In this document: positions 58,501-64,000 of the stretch, piece by piece
Numbering within the stretch: position 1 is the first letter of the stretch
Layout of the letters: each line of letters opens with the position of its first letter
Origin: Hyparrhenia diplandra
Lineage: Eukaryota > Streptophyta > Magnoliopsida > Poales > Poaceae
Direction of reading: 5' to 3'
Assembly (NCBI GenBank): GCA_015847255.1
Contig: JADLZK010008562.1
Location: forward strand, 62,001-126,000
DNA: 64,000 bases
Program-made: the position numbers and the translations under genes
The notes under the pieces: model-generated
Told to the model about the DNA's origin: nothing
The model's input: only the letters and a program-made list of their open reading frames with translations
Databases searched by the model: none

Positions 58501-60052
58501 CATTTCCCACAAGAGGAGCATAGAATTTGCTTCTGATCCACTTGCTTCAAGCACGTGGGAAGAGGTTTTGCTGCCTATACTACACTTCGATATTTATGGT
58601 TTAGGATGTTCTACAGAGAAATAGTTTCAAATACTTTATGTGTTATGTGCAGGTTTCACCCAAGGATACACTAATTACGCCAGTGCAGTGTAAATCCATC
58701 TGGAGGCAATTCAAAGCAGAGACAGAGTATTCTGTTGCGCAAGCAATATCTATGCAGGTATAACTTTTTAGTGTCTTCTCAATTGATCATCCTGTATGGA
58801 GCCAATGCTTGCATAAATACGATCCATTTTCACAGTTTTGTTGGATAATCAACTTATGGAACTGATTTTCTTGGTTTCACAAGGACTTCTGAACACCAAT
58901 ACCAATATTAGATTTCATCCCTGCTCGTTTTCCCATATTTCAAATTCTTTTTTTGTCAGGCCATTTGTATCGCTTGGATTTTATTGAATTACGTTTATGA
59001 AACTTCCATCTGAATTCATTTTGCATTTTGCTAATCGAATTCTTCCATCTGAATTCCTCATGCCAGGAAGCAAATAGGCGTAGCAAGAGCTGGTTGCCAC
59101 CCGCGTGGACTATTCTCCTTCTGGCAATACTAGGCTACAACGAGTTTATGTTTCTTCTTAGGTAACCATTTTACCAGAATTATTTGTTTGTTTGCTTTCC
59201 ATTTTTTGCTAAGCCAGACTACAGGACTGCAACACTTCCAGATTGCAGATTTCATTGTCAGCATGCTTAACGTGTTCATTTATGTTTTTTTTGTTACAGG
59301 AATCCATTGTACCTTCTAGGGCTATTTGTTGCCTTTGTGTTGTCATATGCCATATGGCTGCAATATGACATCACTGCTTATTTTCGTCATGGCACGGTAA
59401 GAACATAAAATTCTCATTATACAGAAATTAGATCCCAAATTATAAATATTATTCTGCTCCTTGAATTCAACTTCTTGTTTCTTTGATCACAAGCAACATA
59501 TACTAAATCCGTTTGAAATTATAGTTTGTTTAATTTTTTTCGACCATAAGTTTAAACACTTGTCTTATTAAAAAATTGTGCAAAATATCATTTCTTGTAT
59601 TATGGCATGCTTTATTAATAAATTTTCCTTAAGAATCATTTCAATTTGACTATATTGCACAATTTTTTTTTTTGAATAAAACGACTAGTCAAACTTGGGG
59701 TCAAAAAAAGCCAAACGAACTAAGTTTTTGCCTAGTGCATTTCTGTGCTAACTGAACCTTACTATAGTAGTTCCGCATTGATCTCAAACTGAGTTTCTTC
59801 TATGTGCAGCTATCTGCTCTGCTTACGATTTTATCAAGACTACTCCCCACGATCATGGACATTATCATGCAAATAATCAATATGAACCACCGACACAAGC
59901 ATTCCCCACATCCATCTCGCCGCCTTCAAACTATTCAAGCTCAGAACTTCATGAACCAGACGTGGGGACAGGCTCAAGTGCAGTACCAATCTCCTGACTC
60001 GCCATCCTCATCTTCCTCGTCCGTGGACTCCAATAGCGGTGATGACTCTTGA
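52549..60052 (+). CDS. RHD3: ROOT HAIR DEFECTIVE 3-type GTPase, 22 exons, two apparent 1-nt deletions
   Basis: RHD3/Sey1/atlastin-type dynamin-like GTPases fuse ER tubules. Exons: 52549-52720, 53225-53291, 53400-53502, 54231-54301, 54391-54454, 54536-54601, 54713-54760, 54845-54907, 54978-55034, 55234-55392, 55505-55573, 55649-55739, 56277-56355, 56706-56871, 57578-57702, 57798-58060, 58190-58285, 58403-58564, 58653-58757, 59067-59161, 59300-59396, 59810-60052; all introns GT-AG. Predicted length is 820 residues with the frame corrected. The P-loop is GPQGSGKST (53-61), followed by DLEGTDG (about 103-109) and the RD motif in VIRDKTK (177-178). A long helical region follows, then two adjacent membrane segments (about 688-730) forming the ER hairpin and a Ser-rich tail. 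As read, the frame breaks in exon 12 (FER before RLSAILDSYLSE) and at the start of exon 17 (five T where six are expected). Either the copy is a recent pseudogene or the bases are assembly errors. Confidence 0.93.
59505..59730. mobile_element. Degenerate MITE in RHD3 intron 21
   Basis: AATCCGTTTGAAATTATAGT at the left and GCCAAACGAACTAAG at the right are weak inverted ends of the Stowaway-like class, with an AT-rich core. It lies wholly within the last intron. Confidence 0.55.
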
Positions 60053-61015
60053 AGCTGTGCATAGAACATAGAACTTCCATGTGGAAGTTCCAGTACTCAA
60101 ATAGGTAGGCCTTCAGGGGTTTCTATAGGGAGCTATATGTCGTGTCATCGTGTGCGACTTTGATCTCTAAATCTGTATTATAAGATGAAAAACCATAACT
60201 TTTGCCGTTCAGAAAAAAACTACGTATGATCATCTACCATCTACGGAGTTGATGGTAGCAGAACACTAGTAGATTCTTGTGTAGGCGAACCAGAATCTGC
60301 ATATGCAGTGTGTACTAGACACGTTCGAGAGATTACAGTAGAATACATGTTAAAAAGTAGTGACAGTTATTTGGCAACGTGTCCATGCCTAAAAATATGA
60401 ATTTGCACATTTAATCTAGCCAAAATACAAAGCTTATAATATTTGTATGTGTGCTATCTATAGAATTTAATGTCGCCTCTCCTGTAAAGTTAAACTTATG
60501 CAATTGTCCAGCAATCAAATTGAATATCGTTTAGATTAGTGATATAGCTCACAAGTTTAGTGCTTGCGAGCTGTAGATTTATTTCTTCAAGCAATGGTGG
60601 AGAGGGAAGAATAGAACCAAACAATAAAAACAATAAACGTACTTGCTTGAGCTGCATGCTGCTGGCTACTGATCCTATACGAGAGGGAGTGCAACCTTGT
60701 CAGTATAAACTAGAAGGAGAGAGGACATGTTGAAGAGAATTATTGAGCGCTAAACCAAACCGCCAAATTTGGCTATGGGCTTTTCTTTCGAGAGTAAGAT
60801 AAACAGTACTATTTGTTTTGAGTTATCTTGGGAGAGTTTTTTATTTTATATAGCGGTACAAGATACATTGTAAACAATGTTCAAGTAATGGGGATCAAGA
60901 TTTGAAAGTTACATCCATGTCATTTCCACACTTCACCGTCTATTGCTTGATGGTATTTTATTTTTGTCGCAACTTTTTGTTTAACAAGCCTTTACTTATA
61001 AGCTGATGTTACATG
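60053..61015. other. RHD3 3' UTR and AT-rich spacer
   Basis: The first roughly 170 bases are the presumed 3' UTR. The remainder is AT-rich with no coding sequence recognised. The neighbouring hairpinin gene is convergent. Confidence 0.45.
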
Positions 61016-61331
61016 CTCCCTCCGTATAATTTTGGATAAGGTTTTGGTCAAACATTAGGAATATAAATTATTATTAACATTTAAGTGGTTGGGTTAATAA
61101 TGTAAAAATTATATGAATGGATTGTCTTAAAATATACTTTCATAATAAATATTTTTATAATAATAAGAGGTTAAATGGATTTGTCTTAAAAAATACTTTC
61201 ATAAAATACGAATATATCATATTTTTATAAATATTTTTATAACAAAAAGAGGTTAAATTGGTGTTTTGGAGGTTAAATTTATGTTTTAAAGATCGTGTCG
61301 CGGTCCTTCTTTTTTGCAAGACGGAGGAGAG
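61016..61331. mobile_element. Stowaway/mariner-like MITE with internal duplication
   Basis: CTCCCTCCGTATAATTTTGG at the left and GACGGAGGAGAGAG at the right are inverted ends. The core matches the element at 19349-19581 (GGAATATAAATTATTATTAA, AATATTTTTATAATAATAAG, AGGTTAAA), and the segment around CTTAAAA(A)ATACTTTCATAA is present twice (about 61127 and 61186), showing internal duplication. Confidence 0.78.
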
Positions 61332-61810
61332 AGTATATATAAGAAATGTCCTTAGTTAATTCTATGGCTTGATATTGCAACAAAACCTCAAATTTATAGA
61401 ACTCTAGCCAGAAATTTCGAAAAAGGCGCCCTTTACTTATTTATTATACCATATTTCACTTACACATGCATAGCCTCTCAACTAGTGTACAAGCGTTCTT
61501 AGACAAACAGTGTCACCATTCTGCTAGGTCCCACATCACACAACATCACGATCACACACACACACAGCTACCACTCTTTATTCTCACGTCTCTACTACAT
61601 ACATGTAGCCAAGACGTCTACACACGTACGTACGTATACACGACCGTATATACGTACAAAGGAGCAGTAGTACCTGGTCGATCGATGCATGGGTCCCTCC
61701 TGCAGAGCAACACCGGTGACACGTGTACGTACGCCCTTTTATTATTATTAGCCGCGCCACGCCATGCACGTCGTCGCCGGCCGGCCGGCGCCGCCGGTCG
61801 TCGATCTCGA
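61332..61810 (-). other. 3' flank of the hairpinin gene
   Basis: Contains an ACACACACAC tract (about 61555) and ACGTACGTACGTATA repeats (about 61625). It is presumed 3' UTR and downstream sequence of the minus-strand gene; nothing else seen. Confidence 0.45.
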
Positions 61811-62695
61811 TCACACCACCTCGAGGATGGCGCCGGCCACCGTCTCCCAGCCGCCATGGTGGCCGTGGCGGCAGTCGTGCACGCACTGCTCCTTCTTGTG
61901 GCAGTCGTGGTAGTGCTGGCACCTCCTCTCGCACCGGTCGCCGCCGCCGTGGTCACCGTGGTGGTGGTGCCGGCCACCACCGCCCTCATGCTCCCGGCTC
62001 TTGCACTCCATCAGGCAGCGCTGCTTCTCCCACCAGTCCCCATGGTGGTGGCGCTCGCACCTCTCCCGGCACCTGCTGCCGCCCTCGCCGCCACGGCCAC
62101 CGCGGCCGCCGCTCCCGTACTCCACTTCTTCCTCCTCCTCCGCCTCGGCGTGCCCGCCGCGGCGGCATTGCCTCATGCACACTTGGAATCTCCACGGCTC
62201 GTGCTGGTGGTGGCGCATGCACCGGCGCAGGCACTCGCCCCTCCCGCCGGAGCCGTAGATGTCCATGTCGCCGCCGTCGTCCACCTCCTCGTCCAACCCG
62301 CCGTGGTGGCAGTGCCTCATGCACTCCTGGACTTTCCACGGCTGGTGCTCGTGGCGGTGCATGCACCGGCGCTGGCACCTGCTCCTCCCGCCGGAGCCGT
62401 AGATGTCCATGCCGCCGTTATCGTTGCCGTCCTCCACCTCATCGGCGGCGACGGCAGCGTCAGAGTCACCGTGGTGGTGCTGCTTGTGGCACCGCCTCTC
62501 GCACTCCTCCTTCCGCCTGGTGTCCTGTCCGTACTGCCAGTGGCACGCTGCCTTGCACCACCGCTCGTCCTCCCTGCCCTTGCGATCCAGGTCCACCCCG
62601 CCGTCCTCCTCCGCCGCGGTGGCGGCCGTGGTGGCCAGCAGCACGCCGGCGAGGAGGAGGAACGCCCACCATGTACCCCCACTACCCTTCCCCAT
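61811..62695 (-). CDS. Secreted alpha-hairpinin polyprotein precursor (MBP-1-like), five hairpins
   Basis: Alpha-hairpinins are two-helix peptides held by two disulfides; several plant members, including the maize basic peptide MBP-1, are seed antimicrobial peptides cut from longer precursors. This single-exon frame gives 294 residues. It has a signal peptide (about 1-28, hydrophobic WWAFLLLAGVLLATTAATAA) and five Cys modules: C47/C51-C65/C69, C107/C111-C125/C129, C155/C159-C173/C177, C209/C213-C227/C231 and C255/C259-C271/C275. The first four share C-x3-C-x13-C-x3-C; the fifth has an 11-residue loop with an extra Cys265. Basic His/Arg-rich hairpins alternate with acidic linkers, and MDIYGSGGR precedes hairpins 2 and 3. 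No cupin (vicilin) domain is present. The gene looks intact. MBP-1-like identity is by motif recognition; activity is inferred. Confidence 0.88.
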   Translation of the reverse strand: MGKGSGGTWWAFLLLAGVLLATTAATAAEEDGGVDLDRKGREDERWCKAACHWQYGQDTRRKEECERRCHKQHHHGDSDAAVAADEVEDGNDNGGMDIYGSGGRSRCQRRCMHRHEHQPWKVQECMRHCHHGGLDEEVDDGGDMDIYGSGGRGECLRRCMRHHQHEPWRFQVCMRQCRRGGHAEAEEEEEVEYGSGGRGGRGGEGGSRCRERCERHHHGDWWEKQRCLMECKSREHEGGGGRHHHHGDHGGGDRCERRCQHYHDCHKKEQCVHDCRHGHHGGWETVAGAILEVV

Positions 62696-62792
62696 GATCG
62701 CAGTGCAAGCTACACTACAGAGTGAACTGTGTGATGGATATAGCTAGGATAGGTGTGGGTCGATCGATGGCCATTGTTGAGCATGAGGCGAG

Positions 62793-62803
62793 GTATTTAT
62801 AGC
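62793..62803 (-). promoter_or_regulatory. TATA box of the hairpinin gene
   Basis: The complement reads GCTATAAATACC about 100 bases upstream of the start codon, a near-perfect plant TATA box at normal distance. Confidence 0.85.
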
Positions 62804-62843
62804 AGCGCGCGCGGTGGGGGAAGTGGATAATCGACGCGGCTGG

Positions 62844-62852
62844 CGCATGCAT
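62844..62852. promoter_or_regulatory. RY-type (CATGCA) seed motif, with ACGT elements nearby
   Basis: GCGCATGCATC holds the CATGCA/TGCATG core bound by B3 factors of the FUS3/ABI3/VP1 type, about 45 bases upstream of the TATA box. ACGTGGC at about 62867 and other ACGT cores follow. The combination is typical of seed storage and defence gene promoters; seed expression is an inference. Confidence 0.55.
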
Positions 62853-62869
62853 CTGGCCTGACGACGACG

Positions 62870-64000
62870 TGGCGGCGAGCATGGCGACGCGTGGCGCGGC
62901 GCGCGGGGGCGTGGGCGTCGCGCGGCGTGACCACGTCGCGCGGTGACCGGCCGGGGCGGGCTCGATCGGTGTGACTTGGATGCTAGCAGCTTAGCTAGCG
63001 AGCACCGTGTGTGTGACAGTGGGTGGTGAGTGAGCGATCATGTGATGCGACGACGGCGGATGGGATCGGAGGTGGCGTGGCGAGCGGTGGCCGCGCGCTC
63101 AACCTCCACGTGACCACCACCGCTTGCAGTTGCTTGGGACTTGAGTGGTTGGCAGGCTGCGCCGGGAAGGGCAGTAGGTGAAGGGTGTCGTTTCTGGGCC
63201 GTGGGACGTCGACGCCATGGAACTCATGTGATGAGCATGGCTTGCACGGGGACTGCAGTCGTTCCGTCATCGTACGCACATATGGGGCCGAAACAATGAT
63301 TTTTTGAGAATTTCCTTCTTTACAGTTTTTTCCCCGGTAAGTTTACTTTTTACCAAAAAAAAAAAAAAACATAAAGTTAAGTGCACATATGAATAAATCT
63401 TTTTTAAAAAATAGCTTTCTCACATTTTTAATAAAATGATAAACGCACACACATTCACTAGCTACTACGAACGCATGCATACAACCCAACCTATTTTGAT
63501 GAGCACCTATAAAATGTCTAGTCCATCGGCAAGCTTTTGTATTGTTATTAATATGAACAAGGTTTTTTTAAGAAAGTGATCGGATTTCATTAAGATATAA
63601 CCCTTTATACAATCAAGACCTCAACATAAAATAAAATTACATTGAAGTATGTCACTAGGTCTCTACCATTCATCTTCCTTTCAACTGACGTCGTCCACTG
63701 CTTCAGGAAGCTCAATCGCCATGGAACATCACCAGATTCGAATTTGGGTCTCACCAAAAGAAGACTCCATAGACGTGGAGGCCGTAAAGGCGTTGTATGC
63801 TCAACCACCGAAGGGAGTAAAAGACGCCGAAAAGCAGCGACGAAGCCAGGAATAGCGTTAGGCGGGGCTGGTTTCCTCTTCTTCTTCCTCCAGCCCCACC
63901 TTTCCTTCTTCTTCCTTCTCATGGTGGTAGGGGGGGCTTAGGCCGGGCTCCATGGGAGTCATGGTCGTAGGGGGGGCTGGAGCCCGGGTTGCCCCCCCGC
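62870..64000. other. Distal promoter and unassigned sequence
   Basis: 62870-63290 is GC-rich upstream DNA of the hairpinin gene. 63290-63600 is AT-rich with A and T runs. From about 63560 to the end, the sequence (GTGATCGGATTTCATTAAGA and later a G/C-rich stretch with AGGGGGGGCT near 63928 and 63970) may be the edge of another element. A complement-strand frame at 63922-63605 shows no domain. No gene called. Confidence 0.35.

Noticed and set aside
61466..62725. Open frame of 419 codons on the plus strand, and another of 324 codons at 61723-62697
   Set aside because: Both are antisense to the hairpinin precursor, are Ala/Pro/Val or Arg/Pro biased, and have no domain. The minus-strand frame has a signal peptide, regular Cys spacing and a TATA box.

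Overview
This window is nuclear DNA from a grass (Poaceae). The evidence is intron-containing plant genes with GT-AG splice sites, a monocot-type F-box/FBD gene, grass MITE families, Tat-type and chromodomain Ty3/gypsy retrotransposons, a plant L1 LINE, and a seed alpha-hairpinin gene resembling the maize basic peptide MBP-1 family. A panicoid grass is my best guess; the species cannot be read from the sequence. No bacterial, organellar, tRNA, rRNA or CRISPR feature was seen.

Layout. 1-10254 is the 3' part of a decayed Tat/RIRE2-like Ty3/gypsy element (gag, PR, RT, archaeal-type RNase H, INT, a long repeat-rich 3' region, 3' LTR); its 5' LTR lies outside the window. 10709-15266 is a complete but decayed minus-strand Ty3/gypsy element with both LTRs, a PBS and a 5-bp target duplication; its gag-protease region is replaced by an LTR-like insert. 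15759-17778 is a three-exon F-box/FBD gene (minus). 18650-19010 is a GTTGCAAC-motif repeat field and 19349-19581 a MITE. 20183-21685 is a two-exon RING-H2 gene (minus). 22716-23623 is a TIR element and 23933-24484 a hAT-type element with a perfect 8-bp duplication. 25283-35130 is a diverged tandem duplication; its second copy was split by an L1 LINE (28741-34768, minus). 35579-45734 is a mostly non-coding LTR element (minus) with a young chromodomain Ty3/gypsy element (36486-41446, plus) nested in it; both have perfect 5-bp duplications. 47719-51982 is a full-length Mutator-like element (MULE) with a perfect 9-bp duplication, TIRs of about 230 bp and an intact two-exon transposase gene. 52549-60052 is a 22-exon ROOT HAIR DEFECTIVE 3 (RHD3) GTPase gene carrying two apparent 1-nt deletions. 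61811-62695 (minus) encodes a secreted five-hairpin cysteine-rich precursor. 62696-64000 is the promoter side of that gene and unassigned sequence.

The host genes (F-box, RING-H2, RHD3, hairpinin precursor) are independent transcription units, not a pathway. Most of the window is transposon layers whose order can be read: the chromodomain element is younger than the LTR element it sits in, and the LINE is younger than the tandem duplication it splits. No clearly new multi-gene system was found. The items most worth attention are the hairpinin polyprotein gene, the apparently autonomous MULE just upstream of RHD3, and the frame breaks in RHD3.
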